Positions 1 through 12,984 are shown, numbered from the stretch's first letter. The stretch is 64,000 bases of DNA from Ceratothoa steindachneri (GCA_963969495.1 OZ018320.1:75614162-75678161), one strand, 5' to 3'. Made by a program: numbers and translations. Notes: a model not told the origin generated them from the sequence alone.

Positions 1-861
1 ATTTAATTTATTATTAAATGGCAATGTTATACATTTGTTGAAGTCATTAGTGCGGGGAGACTTATTACCATAGAATGTTTTCCTAGCTGCAAAATGGGCA
101 GACGATATGAACCAATCGGGGTAATACAAATTAGAAAATATGGTCCTGATAAAGACAATTTCTTCATCTAAATAGGAAGGATGACATATTTTGTATGCTC
201 TAAGGAAAAGGTAAGAATTTCCCGATTTTTTAACAGTATTATTGTGAAACGAAAAATAATGTATATAGGCATTCGAGTGGGTTGGTTTCCTATACAGGTC
301 AAGTTTTAATTCATGGTGATCTTTATTAATGAGGACATCTAAAAAGGGTAATCTATTATCATATTCCCATTCGTATTTAAATTTTATGGAGACATGCAAA
401 TTATTCAAATTATTAAAAAAGGTATGAAATCATGGCCACTAGGCCATACAGAAAATACATTGTCAATGTACCTTAACCATATAAAGTTAGGGGGAGAAAT
501 TGTGGGAAGTAGTTCAGTCTCAAAATATTCCATGAAGAGACATGCCAATATCGGAGATAAACTATTTCCCATGCTAAGGCCAAATATTTGTCTATAAAAC
601 TCATTATTTACTCGAAACACATTGTCAGAGACACATAATTCAATTAAATCGATAAATTTACTCGTAGAAATGGGAAGATCCAAATTAAGTCTAGGCATGA
701 TTTTCCGCAGAAGGCCCATGGTTTGGTCAACCGGAACTTTGGTAAACAAAGAGTTTACATCAAAGCTTACAAGTTTTCCATCCGGTAATTGCAAGTGGTT
801 GAGGCGGTCAACGAAATCTTGAGTGTTCATAATGTGTGCAGATGAGATTCTTCCAACTGCT
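1..861 (-). mobile_element. Penelope-like element, RT part, 5'-truncated, runs off the window
   Basis: On the minus strand positions 836-405 encode the RT core of a Penelope-like element: SFDVNSLFTKVPVDQT (motif A type), GLSMGNSLSPILACLFMEYFE (motif B type) and WLRYIDNVF in place of the usual YVDD. Past a small frame break the coding continues through 360-1 with LPFLDVLI, YRKPTHSNAY and LRAYKICHPSY, typical of the stretch between RT and endonuclease. The catalytic second Asp of YVDD reads Asn, so the copy is probably dead. The copy ends abruptly at about 861, where a second copy starts in the opposite direction. Family known: RT plus GIY-YIG retroelement. Seen: the motifs and the inverted arrangement. 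Confidence 0.88.

Positions 862-2181
<1,320 letters not shown>

Positions 2182-2243
<62 letters not shown>
2182..2243. repeat. (TA)n microsatellite
   Basis: About 31 TA units after an A-run at 2171-2181. Confidence 0.98.
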
Positions 2244-2248
<5 letters not shown>

Positions 2249-2532
2249 AAATATCGTTTTCTTTCACCTTATTTTCTGCCAGATCCTCACTTCACTCATT
2301 ACATCGGTAAAGGAGGCAAGAACATTTCAAAACACTCCGAAGATGATCCAATAAGATCGAAAGCTTAGCAATTTAGTTTGGTTTTTACTAAACACATTCA
2401 TTTAAAAAGGAGAAGAATTAGACAAGTAATCCACTATCTACAAGATGGAAGAAAAAAGATAGTTAGAAGAAGAGAAAGTTGCCAAAGGAAATTAATTAAG
2501 GCAAAATACACAATGGTCTTCAACAAAATTTG
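2244..2532 (+). mobile_element. Possible PLE 3'-tail fragment between two (TA)n tracts
   Basis: Non-coding. At 2335-2370 it reads CTCCGAAGATGATC, a loop, then GATCGAAAGCTTAG: a GATC/GATC stem followed by CGAAA, like other PLE tails here. The rest is A-rich and unassigned. Confidence 0.33.
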
Positions 2533-2536
2533 CATA

Positions 2537-2603
<67 letters not shown>
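2533..2603. repeat. (TA)n microsatellite
   Basis: TA tract with one TG interruption at its left end. It lies at the 3' end of the minus-strand PLE that follows. Confidence 0.97.
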
Positions 2604-2605
<2 letters not shown>

Positions 2606-3765
2606 GTAAAAATAACGAGAGGTAACACGTGATAAGTATAAATATTTGTGTATACTAGGTAAGAAAAAAGGAAGATTGATTGGAGTTAGTACTTTGGTTG
2701 TCTTAATATTTTCAAACTCAGAATGGTTTACAAAATAGAGAGACACCGTATTTATACGAAGCAATGTTTTCCCTATAAGGTCACATTATTTATAACTTGT
2801 GATAAGTCTGATTTGAGAAAGAAAAATAGGACTAGATCTAAGGAAAACAAACTGTGGTTTATATTTACATTTCTCTCCTTTGTACTGGAGATTAGGAACG
2901 ATTCAAAGATATTTCTGCTGATAAAATCACTTATATGCATTATGGTATCTGCTTTTGACCAGTTAGTCTGGTAACCCATCTTAAACCTGTGGACGGCCAA
3001 AGCACTATTGGAATATCCCTTAGATACTGCATTTTAATGTTGCTTAATTCTTACAGAGATATTTTTAGAAGTTTGACCTACATAGAATAAATTACAATCC
3101 AAACAGGGTATACTATATACTCGTATTACATTACTATCGTTCCTTGGGCTGTATTTTATTAACATAATTTTCAATGTATAATTGTATTGAAAAATTACAC
3201 TTATATTAAGTTGTTTTAACATTTGTACTACATACAATAAATTATCATGGTAAGATAAAAGTAATATGTCGTATAAAGGTTCTGTTTTCCCTAACTTGCT
3301 GTTATAGAGTGTTTTTTCTAGCTTTATTCATGCAGTTTGGCCAAAAATATTTCGGGTAACAGATTGAAGGCAATCTCTTCAATTTTTTGTTAATTCTTGG
3401 TCTATATAGTCAGGAGTACATATTCTGAGCGCCCTAAGATACATGGAAGAAAATACTGATGTTTTAATATTTTTAGAATGACCTGAATAAAAATGGACAT
3501 AGGATAAATTATTTGTCGGTTTCCTGAAAATAGAAAACTTAAACCTATCTGGTTGTCTAATTATTTTAACATTTAGGAAAGGAACGCTATTATTTCCTTC
3601 TTTTTTTAAAGTAAATTTAATTGACGAAACCAATGAGTTAATAAATAAAAGTAAATTGTCGAGGTCAAAATCTTCTTTTAGAATTCCCATGACATCGTTT
3701 TCATAGCGGTACCCAACAACTTAGTTCACCAAACCGGTGGAATCAGCGTAGTTTCAAAATATTCC
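2604..3765 (-). mobile_element. Penelope-like element, 5'-truncated, inserted in (TA)n
   Basis: Minus-strand PLE bounded by (TA)n on both sides. From 3765 downward it reads FETTLIPP and a damaged YVDD region (RYENDVM), then LPFLDV-type sequence (VPFLNVKI), RKPTNNLSYVHFYSGH and LRALRICTPDYID (to 3379). A frame change follows, then VYSIPCLDCNLFYVGQTSKNISVRIKQH (3130-3034; GIY-YIG with the conserved Arg) and AVHRFKMGYQTNWSKADTIM (3000-2930). The tail at 2760-2640 matches the tail at 34500-34370, including GTACTAACTCCAATC. Frameshifts and stops make it a pseudogene. It is closest to the copies at 34.4-35.9 kb. Confidence 0.85.
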
Positions 3766-3768
3766 ATA

Positions 3769-3863
<95 letters not shown>

Positions 3864-3868
3864 TATAT
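3766..3868. repeat. (TA)n microsatellite, interrupted
   Basis: TA tract with interruptions near 3775, 3807 and 3857. It separates PLE pieces of opposite orientation. Confidence 0.95.
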
Positions 3869-4330
3869 AAAGTTCTCTCGCAAAAACCCTCTAATAACTG
3901 TCCCTAAACAAAAAATAAAAAATATTCTTAAAACTACCTTATCTCCTCCCACTTGATAACACCAAATTCAACAAAACTTTACTCTCGACTCTTAATAGAT
4001 ACTTTTCCTCATGCAAGTTTCTCCTAATTAATTCTAATCCTCTTGGTGTTTATACTTTGCTTCGACACACAAAATCGCTCCCATTATGCCTGCGTTCCTC
4101 CATCATTTATGAATTTCCTTGTGCGACCTGCCAAAGTCGCTATGTAGGCCAAACAAGTCTACAATTAAGCTTTAGGATTGCTAAGCATATCGGAGTAACA
4201 TACAGAACAAACATTCCTATCTTCAAACCCGAACACTCTGTAGGGTCTGAGTCCATTATGGTACTCTCTCTCTAGTTTTGCAGGCTGGGTTAAGTGATCT
4301 TCAGCTTCCTTACGGGATGAAGGAAAAATA
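3869..4330 (+). pseudogene. PLE C-terminal fragment with GIY-YIG endonuclease, a separate family
   Basis: An open frame runs from about 3950 to 4275: LDNTKFNKTLLSTLNRYF, then NSNPLGVYTLLRHTKS, then SIIYEFPCATCQSRYVGQTS and LQLSFRIAKHIGVTYRTN. The YEFPC-x2-C-x2-RYVGQT block with the following Arg is the GIY-YIG signature of PLEs, and the paired Cys fit the usual CxxC just before YIG. The family differs from the neighbouring copies, which read VYSIPC or VYVIPC. No RT part is present, because the left side starts at the (TA)n tract. The first useful ATG in this frame is at 4057, but it is not a natural start. The sequence after 4275 is non-coding. Confidence 0.72.
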
Positions 4331-4570
4331 TATATTTATATCTGGATTCTTTATTCCTGTGTATTATAGCCGGAATAAGCTTTTAAAATGGTGAACAAGG
4401 AATATAATTTTTCTTATTAAAACAACAATAATTTTCTGATTTTTCTGACCCCTTTTTACATGATGATGATGTACTCAGTTTTCTCGAAAAAAGATGGTAT
4501 AGTGGAAGATATAGTGCGTGAAAATTAAAGATGGGGAGGGGGGGGGGTAATTTGCCCTAGTAGGAAGGGC
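4331..4570. other. Unassigned interval with a G10 run
   Basis: No coding or RNA gene seen. A G-run lies at 4538-4547. Confidence 0.5.
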
Positions 4571-7100
4571 ATCGATTTATTTTAAATTTATTTCATTTTG
4601 CCTTTATTTATGTTTTTATTTTGTGTTTTTTAACGTCTGATTATGTTCCTTCGTGTGTTTTTAATGTTCTTCTTGTTGTATTTTGCTTCTTCTTCTCTGT
4701 TGTTTTAACCCTCAGTGTAATAAGGTTTGTAGCATTCAAGCCTTTCATAGCTTTCTTGCCGACAAAGCTATTTCAGTGTTGTTTGCAATGTTTGATAATC
4801 TCATTTTTTGTGATTAACTGTAGTGATTTAGATTTTATGCGGTTGTGATATTTTTATGTGTATATCGGTGTAATTTCTTCTTGTGAACAAAGTTTTGTGC
4901 TCGGGAACCGGCTTTGGCGTGAGGCTTTCGCCCGTAGCCAAGCAGGTATATTTAGCCTGCCGCCTGTTCCCTGCAGTTCTGGAATGACACCATTCGTTAG
5001 AGTGGACCAGATCTTTTTGCCCAGTTTCTGGGTGACGACATTGATGGGCTCTAACCGTTTCTTCCTGTGCAAAACGCTTTGCCTAATTCGGTCACGCCTT
5101 CTTGCTTTGTTGATAAGCAGAGAGGCAGTGTTCTGGATACGTTGGAGCCTTTTCATCGAGGTTTTATTAGCCGCTTGGGACACCACTGCGGGGTAGATCA
5201 GCATAGCCCGGACATACATCATATATATTTTCCTGATGTTCGCCGAGCTAAGATCTCTAAACCTGTAGAGCTTGGAGATTTCTCTCTTTGCTAGGTTCCG
5301 CCTCTCCGTGTGGTTTCTCGAGTATCCATGGTCGGTAATTTTAAGGCCCAGGACAGTGCCGTCGGCGGAGTAGCCGTACTTCCTCCCATCTATGATGATG
5401 GGCCATGTCAACTTGCGGTTCAACGGGACAATTTTGAATTTGTCCCTGTTGGTCCTGATTTTCCATTGTCTCTCGAATTGGCTGATGTTGTTGATTTCCA
5501 GTATCATGCGAGCCGCCTGCGCTCTTGCTTTCCTCTCCGGGCATGGGACAATTTGTGTGACGTCATGTGCACCGGAGTTGGGAGGTCGACGGTGAAGACC
5601 AAGTAAAGCAGAGGACTCAGGCAGTTTCCCTGAGGAACGCCCGACTTAAATTCGAGTTCGGGGCCTCTGTGCCCTTCAATCATGAGACACGCCCTTCTGT
5701 CCATGATAAAGTCACAGAGGATCCTTTCCAGGATTGAGTCTAGCTGGAGGTTCAGGATCTTGTATTGAAGTCCTTCCAGCCAGACTTTATCGAAGGCCTT
5801 TTGCACGTCCCTCAACACAATGTCTACATAGAACCTGTAGATGGTGTCTGTGCCCCCTTTTTGCGGAACCTATGCTGTTGTGGGTTATGCGCTCATAACT
5901 CGCTCAGTTGAGCTTGTAGCCTATTCGCTAAAATCTTTTCAAAGATTTTACCCTGCATCTCAAAAAGAGAGATCGGGCGATAGTTTGCCACCTGGTCTGG
6001 GGCTTGTTCCCCTATACAATAAAGATGATTTTGGCCATCTTATATCCATCAGGGAAGTAGCTTGTATTAAGGGCGGCGTTCATTGTGTTCGCCAATCCCT
6101 GAATAATTTGCCTTGGGTCATTTACGAGGTTGTTTTTCGTAATCCCAGACCAGCCTGGAGACCTCTGTTTGAAGGACCTTATGATGTTTAAGGTCTCTTC
6201 GACAGTTATTGGGCATCCGTGGTCAACCATCACTCTTTCTTGAGATACTTGCGGATGGGGGTGGGTTCTATGTATCATTTTGCCGAGGTCGTCGAGCAGT
6301 TGGTCTTCGAAGTCCTGGTCGAAGTCGTCGTTCTCCTCTGGTGATATAGCAAAAATCTCTTGCCAGTGCGATCTAAATCTTCTTTCGAGAGACTCTGGGT
6401 CCTCTATGATGTCGTCTCCTTCCTTAATTTTGGTTCTGGGTCTGGGAGGCAATCCTCTAATTCTTCGGATGTTATTCCAAAATTTTACAGGATCGCTCTC
6501 CCTGTCCAGTCTCCAAATGATGTGATACCATATCGTTCTTTGTTTTTCTGTTATGATGTCTTTCAGTTCAACGCCTAGATGCCTCATTCGCTCGTCCTTT
6601 CCTTATTGGTTCCTGTCCTGCCGATCTCATCCTAGATTGCTCTATGTTCTCGGGCGATTTTTCTCATCTCATCCATCCACACAGGTTGTGGGAGCATTTT
6701 ATAGGAGATTCTGGGAACACATCTCTCGTCGGATTGAATGAGGAGATCTGTGATCTTGTTAATCACCTCATCAATCTCTTCGAGATTAGCGTCTCCCAGA
6801 TCAGTTGGTTGGTATGTACTAAGTATCTTTCTATATAGCTCCCAGTCAGCTTTCGCGTAACTTTTCCTAATTGGAACGGGCTTGAGTATTAATGCAAGCG
6901 AGATAGTAGTGAGAATCGGGATATGATCGCTCGGAACCACTGGTCCGGGCTCATTGACAATGTTGAAGGGAAAGTTTTTACATGTCAACACCATGTTCGG
7001 TTTTGTTGCCGAACGTTGTGTTATCAAGGTCGGGAAATCTGGCCCGGCCCTCTGGAGTCTGTCTCTTACGAGTAGCAGCTCCAGGTTCCTTTCCTTTTGG
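4571..7100 (-). mobile_element. Jockey-like LINE, copy B, 5'-truncated
   Basis: The minus-strand element starts at about 7100, inside the C-terminal part of the endonuclease. It runs through RT to a stop at 4854 and an AT-rich 3' region ending near 4571. It joins directly to the RT of copy A, which has the same orientation. The related LINE at 24.05-25.13 kb ends with a similar C-terminus (VPLYT against ITPIYT). Confidence 0.85.
4854..7080 (-). pseudogene. LINE ORF2, copy B: endonuclease end plus reverse transcriptase
   Basis: Pieces in order on the minus strand: 7070-6632 has ELLLVRDRLQRAGPDF, ATKPNMVL and VVPSDHIPI (the SDH of the APE endonuclease). 6587-6012 has the connector and RT fingers, ending in ALNTSYFPDGYKMAKIIFIV. 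5818-5504 has VLRDVQKAFDKVW (motif A) and SGVPQGNCLSPLLYLVFTVD (motif B). 5507-4854 has the thumb and C-terminus ending in EEITPIYT. At the YADD position (about 5545-5565) the sequence reads AHDVTQIV, so a catalytic Asp and flanking bases are lost. At least three frame changes separate the pieces. In life this family nicks DNA and primes reverse transcription at the nick. This copy cannot do so. Confidence 0.85.
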
Positions 7101-8855
7101 TCGGTGCTTCCGTAGCTTTTTCGACCTCTCGGAGCACCAGGTTGGCATGCCTTTTGTCTGCCTTGATGTTAGCGAGCTTTTCTGTGATAACGGCTAGTGC
7201 CGTATCACTCCATCTTTTCCTTCTGAAGCCGTGTTGTTGCTCGTTATGCAAGTTGGCTTCGACGAGAAAAGAGTTGACTCTATTGGCTAATATCTTCTCG
7301 AAGACTTTGCCAGCAAATTCTAAGAGAGATATCGGCCGAAAGCTGGCAGGGCAGTCCGGGGGCTTTTCCGATTTGGGAATGAAAATCATCTTGGCCACTT
7401 TCCACTGATCGGGAAAGTAGTCCGTGTTCAGAGCGGCATTCATGATGTTAAGCAGCCCACCGTGGTACCCGTTGCTCTTTGACGAAAGGATTTTAGAGCG
7501 ATGGAGAGTTCAAGGGCAGTTATTTTACTACCATAGCCCTCCATCACTCTTTCCTGCGACACACAATGATGAGGAGAGGTTCTGTGTATTTGTGTGTTTA
7601 GTTGTTGGATTATGTCAGTCTCGAATTCGAGGTCGTAATTGTCATTTTCTTCTGGGGTAATTGTAAAGATTGAAGACCAGAAAATCCTAAACATTTCCTC
7701 AATCTCTTCAGGCTCGTCAATTTCCATACCGTCGTTTATAAGTGTGATTCTTTTTTGGGGAGGTCTTCCTTTTAGGCGTTTAACTGTCTGCCAGAAAGTA
7801 TGTGAGTCTCTTTCAATGTCGAGTCTTTCTATTAGTCTATCCCATGGGAGTATCTGTTGGTCCGTAATTAGTGTCTGGATTTCGTCTTTAATCTCTCTTA
7901 GTCTTCTGTGGGCATTGTGGTTGGGGCGTATCAGCGCTACTAAATTGGACAGGTCCTTATATTTCTGGGCCAGGGCTTTCATGGGAGGGGTCCAATGGGG
8001 AGCTGGAAGCGGTTTATACTTAATATGGGAAATACTATTCTTATCGGCTTTAATTAGGAGGTCAGTGATTTTATCCAGCTCTTCATCTATCTCTTCTAAA
8101 TTGGCATCGAGTAAAGGGTCATGGGTATAATTTAGAAGATAATTTCATTAGCTTTCCCAGTTCGCCTGCTTGTAACTTTTGCGTTCTGGGATTGCAATTT
8201 GAATGGGATTTACACTAATTGTAATTTTAATAGCCTCGTGGTTGCTCGGAATGATGGGGCCCGGTTCAACGTAGTAGTTGTATGGAAACTTGATACTGGA
8301 TAGAACAATATCAGGTTTCGTTGCTGCTTTTCCCGTAATGTATGTCAGGAATTCTGGTCCGATTCTTGTCTCGTATTGTCTGTCAAGTAATACTTCTATG
8401 TTTCTGCCTGCATTGTTGTAGGAGGTATACCCTGCCGCTGCACACCTTGCATTCAGATCTCCAGCAAAGATTACGTTTTTCATATGGCTGAAGATCTGTA
8501 GAAGGTTGTGCATGGGTACATAGCCACGTCTTGGGGGTTGGTACCACGTGGCCACGACCAGACCCCCCAGGGTAGTGCCTACCTCAATGGCAAGGTAAGA
8601 TTCATTTAAGTCGGGGAGTTTTTTGTATTTTAGTCCTTTTTTGACGGCTATTGCGCAGCCGTCATACCGCTCCTGGCTATGATTTTTTCTGATGACGTCG
8701 TATTGAAATATTTTTAACTCTTTTTGCGCTGTTAGTCCGTGTTCAGAGATAAGTAGAATGTCAGGGTCGCTTTGTCGCAAAATATTGCCATATATGGAAC
8801 CTTTTCCGTCCAATCCATCGACATTCATTTGTATAATAGTAAGTCTCTTGGTCAT
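7101..8855 (-). pseudogene. LINE ORF2, copy A: APE-type endonuclease and partial reverse transcriptase
   Basis: The start at 8855 (MTKRLTIIQMNVDGL) gives an APE-like endonuclease of about 235 residues: N-terminal QMNVDGL (usual N), SDPDILLISEHGL (Glu), VVATWYQPP, IFAGDLNARC (GDLNA) and IIPSNHEAI (SNH where SDH is usual). A frame change at about 8148 leads to RKSYKQANWES, then the connector 7982-7440 (DRDSHTFWQTVKRLKG). Next come NTDYFPDQWKVAKMIFIPK, FRPISLLEFAGKVFEKIL and LVLREVEKA. The last reads Glu where motif A normally has the first catalytic Asp. The sequence then passes into copy B. The start follows the ORF1 stop by about 50 bases. Confidence 0.87.
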
Positions 8856-8907
8856 TTTGTGTAATGTTGGTTTTGGGGGTTTTTTGTGTGGTGGATTAAA
8901 GTGGAGC

Positions 8908-10474
8908 TTATTCGCGATCTACTTTAGCCCCATGTGGTGTACTGGGCGGGGTGAGCTCCCTGCCGTTTCGTTTTTTTCTGAATTCTGAGTCCGTGATTGT
9001 GAGAAAGCAGTCGGTGGTCAATTTGATCATGTTTTGGGAGAGAGCCTCCTCAACCTGCCGTTTCGGAACCTCATCAGAGCATTCGCACTTGTATCTTCCG
9101 GTCCTAAGACCCTCAGATACTTCGCGGGAATCAATTTCGGTTGGAAAGGGGATCGATTCGTGGAAAAACACCTTGAGATTGAAGCCTCTCGCATGATATT
9201 TCAATTAGTGCTCCCTGCCTCGAGATGGGGAGGTTGACCTGGGACCACGTGTCTTTGAAGTTTTCCTCGACCTTGGAGACCTGGTCTTTTTTGGTCGCAC
9301 TGCTTCCTTGTTGGGTGTCTTGGTTTGTGTTTTTGGTGTTTCGGTGTTAATTTTTGGGAGTGTAAGCGGCGCTTGTTTTTCTGTTTGGGAGGTTTGTTTG
9401 GGCTTGTTCAGACGTGGGTCGCGTGTGGTGGCTGTGTTTTGGGGTGCGGGTACCTTTTGGCACGTTTCCGGGCACTAAGGGGATACGCTTATGCGCATAA
9501 CCTCCTCTGAAGGAGGGTTGTCAGGAAACCACATCTCCTGCAGGCCGTTCTTTACGAGCATGCGGTTGACCTCGGTGGCAAAAGTTCTAGGGCGAGTAAT
9601 GTTTGCTATGTGTGCATAATAAATGCAACATATAATTTTTTGTGGAATGTTCATTTTTAATGTGGAGATAGGTTTTCTGGTTGTTCGTCTCGGCAATCGT
9701 GGCTTTAGCAACTTTTGCATAGGTCGAATTTACCTTCCTTTCCTCTGTTTCACGTTGTAGCTTGGTTTGTTTTTGTATCTCTGTTTTTCTGTTCGGGCAT
9801 GCCATGGACATAGTCCGGTGGGGGCCTTCACAGTTGAGACACTTTGGAGAGGTACTCTTACAGTCGCGCCAAAAATGGCTGTGACCGGCACAAATTGAGC
9901 ATAGTGTAAGGTCTTTTTCAGGGCAGCTTGAAGTGGTATGTTTGCCGTACTTGTAGCACCGGAAGCACATTTGCAAGTCGACAAACTCTTCCTTTTCAAT
10001 CTGTTCTGGGCAGACTCTTACACTAAACAGAAGTAGACCAAGATCCTTTGCCTTTTGAGCCATTGCCGTATCTTTCAAAACAACCTTGAAGACGTGCGTG
10101 TAGGTTTTGAATTTTATAACCTCTGCAACCTTTGCCCAAGGATGGTTCCTTTCAACTTCGTCTTTTATGTCCTCTGCAGAGTGGCTCCTGACCCAAGAGT
10201 TGAGGTGCCTGTAGATGACACTACGGTGGGTTTTTATTTGAGTGGGGGTGTGGGGTTTTAAGTTAACAGTCTTCAGGCATTCAACTGCTTTGCTTGAGGT
10301 CAAGGCTTCACAATCGGCCTCCCTCGCACAAATAGCAGAGTATCCATTTTGAATGTCAATGAGTCTTACCAGTGCAATTTTTAGGTTTCCATATATCTGT
10401 TCAAATACTTTTCCTCTGTCCGGTTTCATGCCCTCCGAGAGGACCCGAGGAGTGATGCGAAGCGTCTCTCTCAT
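8908..10474 (-). pseudogene. LINE ORF1 (gag-like) with three CCHC zinc knuckles
   Basis: ORF1 of the Jockey-like LINE. The intact part 10474-9587 (295 codons from MRETLRITPRVL) has a basic N-terminus, then RHLNSWVRSHSAEDIKDEV and an RRM-like KFKTYTHVFKVVLKD segment. Three knuckles follow at about residues 165-225: CFRCYKYGKHTTSSC (CX2CX5HX4C), CSICAGHSHFWRDC (CX2CX4HX4C) and CLNCEGPHRTMSMAC. A frame change near 9650 moves the C-terminal part (PQKIICCIYYAHIANITRP, 9660-9475) to another frame. A Pro/Thr/Lys-rich stretch and a last segment (9204-8908) follow. Such proteins bind LINE RNA and act as chaperones. The 3-knuckle layout fits Jockey-clade elements. Confidence 0.82.
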
Positions 10475-10500
10475 TTTTTATGCATCTTAATGTACACCAG

Positions 10501-10944
10501 ACGGTTAAATTTCATAAAGTCGGTAATGTGAATGCGGTGAGAGAGAGAGAGGGGGGGGGAAGATCAAAGAGCCAATGTCCAAGTACAAAACCCACTTTAC
10601 CTCAATAATTTCCTTGCCTCCGGAGATTGCGAGTGAGCAAAAATGAAGTTACAATCTTATCTCCACGAAGGAGTGAAGATTCGTCCGTAGCCGTCTTCAA
10701 TCGAAGAAGGCCAGTGGTCCACTTTCCGAACGTTCGAACTTTTACAATTCCCAATAGTTTGTCACTACTCGAGACGAGTCACGCTGTTCACAATTCTATG
10801 CAAATTCACTTTATAAATTTCCGAGTATGCTGTCAAAGCGGGAGTCAACTGGCTAAGGCAATCAAAGCAGTCCTTAGTAGTTTCTGGAACCTTAAGTGGG
10901 CTTCCATTCATATCCGCTATGTTTTTGAAGGTTCTAGTGTGTAA
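10501..10944. other. Unassigned interval between the LINE 5' end and a PLE
   Basis: Contains a GA/G-rich run at 10541-10560, possibly LINE 5' UTR. No coding that I trust. Confidence 0.4.
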
Positions 10945-12982
10945 TAAAGCGCCATATTTTTGGCGAAAAAACTTATCTTCAGTTAAAAATACATTATTCG
11001 TTACACATACATTATTCTTTAACGCTTTAAAGCTTTTACAGAAAGACATAGTCATAACAAAATTCGATAAAACTAGCCAAATTAGGGATAAAACTCAATA
11101 TTTGTACAAATTAAATGATCTCTTAAGTGACAACACTACCTATGAAATTTTAAATTCTAATCCTCTGAACAACAAGACGAAATCCTTTAATGACGCCATC
11201 CGAAAAATTTTAGGTTCCATATCTGAATTAACCCAAAAGATTTTTTTAATCAATCCCTCCCTTCCTTACATGTACAGGTTACCGAAAATCCATAAAGAAG
11301 GTATCTCATTACGCCCAATTATCTCTTGCATTGGCTCCCATAGTTATAAGCTATCCAAATTGCTGGGTGGAATCTTATCAAATGTATTGGGTAAAATCTC
11401 TCACTCACATGTTATCCACTCATCGGACCTTATTTCCAAAATTAAAAATCTTGAACTCAGTGGTAAAAAAACTGTTAAGCTTTGACGTAAATAGTTTGTT
11501 TACAAAAGTCCCGGTCGATGAAGCGCTTGACGTGTTATTGAGGTTTCTTCCCAATTTAGATATTAACCTACCTTTGTTGATCCATAAAATTATCAAATTA
11601 GTGCGCTTATGTGTAACGAATAATGTATTTTCAGTTGAAGCTAAGTTTTTTCGCCAAAAATATGGCCTAAGTATGGTTAGCCCTCTTTCCCTCATCTTAT
11701 TCAATCTATTTATGGAAAACTATGAAATGATCCTCCTTCCTAAGATCCATTCCCAGCCTCTTATCTGGTTCCGATATGTAGACGACATCCTGTCTACATG
11801 GCGCATAGACAATAACAATTTCAATGAATTTTTCAACAACCTGAATTCATTACACACATCGATGAAATTCAAAGTAGAATGGGATAACAATTCTCTACCG
11901 TTTCTAGACGTACAAGTAAATATCCACCGTTTAAATAATCATATCCAGTACTCAGTCTATCGAAAGCCTACATATTCAAATGCTTAAATACATTTTTTCT
12001 CATTACAGGACAAATCCATTAAGATATCTGTTATTTCTGCCCTCTTTATCCGAGCCTATAGAACGTGCGACCCAATCTTCTTTCAGGATAAAATTAACCA
12101 CCGTCTCTGCAATTTCATTGAAGTAAAATACCCAATTCACCTCATAAATAGATGCCATTTAAAAGCACGCAAAAACTTATATGCCATCTCCACACCACGA
12201 AGGGACGATTTTAAAAAAAATGTATTAGTTTTCCATATGCTCCAGCCTTGGCCCCCCTAAAATCATATGCGAATGGAGTTAACAAAATATTACATTCAAA
12301 TATTCTAATACCATTCGAAAATCCTTGAATAGACTGCGTCTAATCAATCTCGATGCTGGAGTATACAGCGTACCATGCTATAATTGCAAATTAACATACA
12401 TCAGAGAATCGGGCCACTTTAATAAGAGAATGAAAGAAAATTTAGCTGATATCAAAAGGTGTACGAACTCTTCAAGTCTCTTTACGCATATCCAAAAGCA
12501 CGACCATAAAATTGATTTTAACCATGCAAAAATCATTTATAATCAAACAATTATATTGAGAGGAGAATTGCGGAATCCATCATCATCAACAAAGTTGATA
12601 ATTTCAATTTATCTGAAGGGCAATAAAAATTTAACAAATATAAATCGAATAAAGTCACTAATCGTATTTATAAACCACCGGATACAATGGATCTCGGAGA
12701 TTAGCAACTCCCCAGATTGTTTCCGGTTCTATTTAATTTTGTTTAGCTTGTCATTCGCGCCAGATTCACTCGAGTTTTTCTCAGATTGTTTCCTGCTGTT
12801 CCATTTTGTTTAGGATGTGTCTCACCTTATATATACTGTGTTCCTTGCCTAGTTTCTTCATTATTAGTTGAAAATGGCATCTTGCCGAAACTAGTCTGAT
12901 AGTTATAAATAAATCTTGATTCAAATATTGTGGTTTACCATTATCTTTCACTGATATACATCAAGCCAATGTGATATCTTCC

Positions 12983-12984
<2 letters not shown>
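10945..12984 (+). mobile_element. Penelope-like element with an inverted RT scrap at its 5' end
   Basis: The longest PLE in the window. It starts with a minus-strand scrap of RT (11012-10950), the reverse complement of about 11612-11670, and switches at about 11013 to a plus-strand copy running from the N-terminal RT region to the 3' tail. The tail at 12866-12984 reads AGTTGAAAATGGCATC, TTGCCGAAACTAG, then GTGGTTTACC, and ends next to (TA)n. Confidence 0.88.
11013..12813 (+). pseudogene. PLE polyprotein: N-terminal region, RT and GIY-YIG endonuclease
   Basis: Order on the plus strand: LKLLQKDIVITKFDKT (the usual K-DKG block, altered), LPYMYRLPKIHKEGISLRPIIS (RT motif 1-2 region) and SHSHVIHSSDLISKI. 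A one-base shift near 11480 leads to SFDVNSLFTKVPVDEALD (motif A), KFFRQKYGLSMVSPLSL (motif B), LIWFRYVDDILSTW (intact YVDD), NSLPFLDVQV and YRKPTYSNA with a stop at 11985. After further damage, 12325-12600 gives GVYSVPCYNCKLTYIRES (GIY-YIG, with YIR where YIG is usual) and FTHIQKHDHKIDF. RT catalytic residues are present, but the shift, stop and altered nuclease motif make it a pseudogene. Confidence 0.87.

Larger units (their letters stand above)
7101..10500 (-). mobile_element. Jockey-like LINE, copy A, 3' part replaced by copy B
   Basis: Holds ORF1 (10474-8908), ORF2 endonuclease (8855-8148), connector (7982-7440) and the first part of RT (7443-7101). It stops inside RT motif A, where copy B begins. 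A GA-rich stretch near 10541-10560 lies in the presumed 5' UTR. Both copies read in the same direction, giving a truncated tandem. Confidence 0.85.

Noticed and set aside
4621..4848. Small hydrophobic frame at the LINE 3' end
   Set aside because: T-rich antisense of the LINE 3' UTR; no start or domain support.
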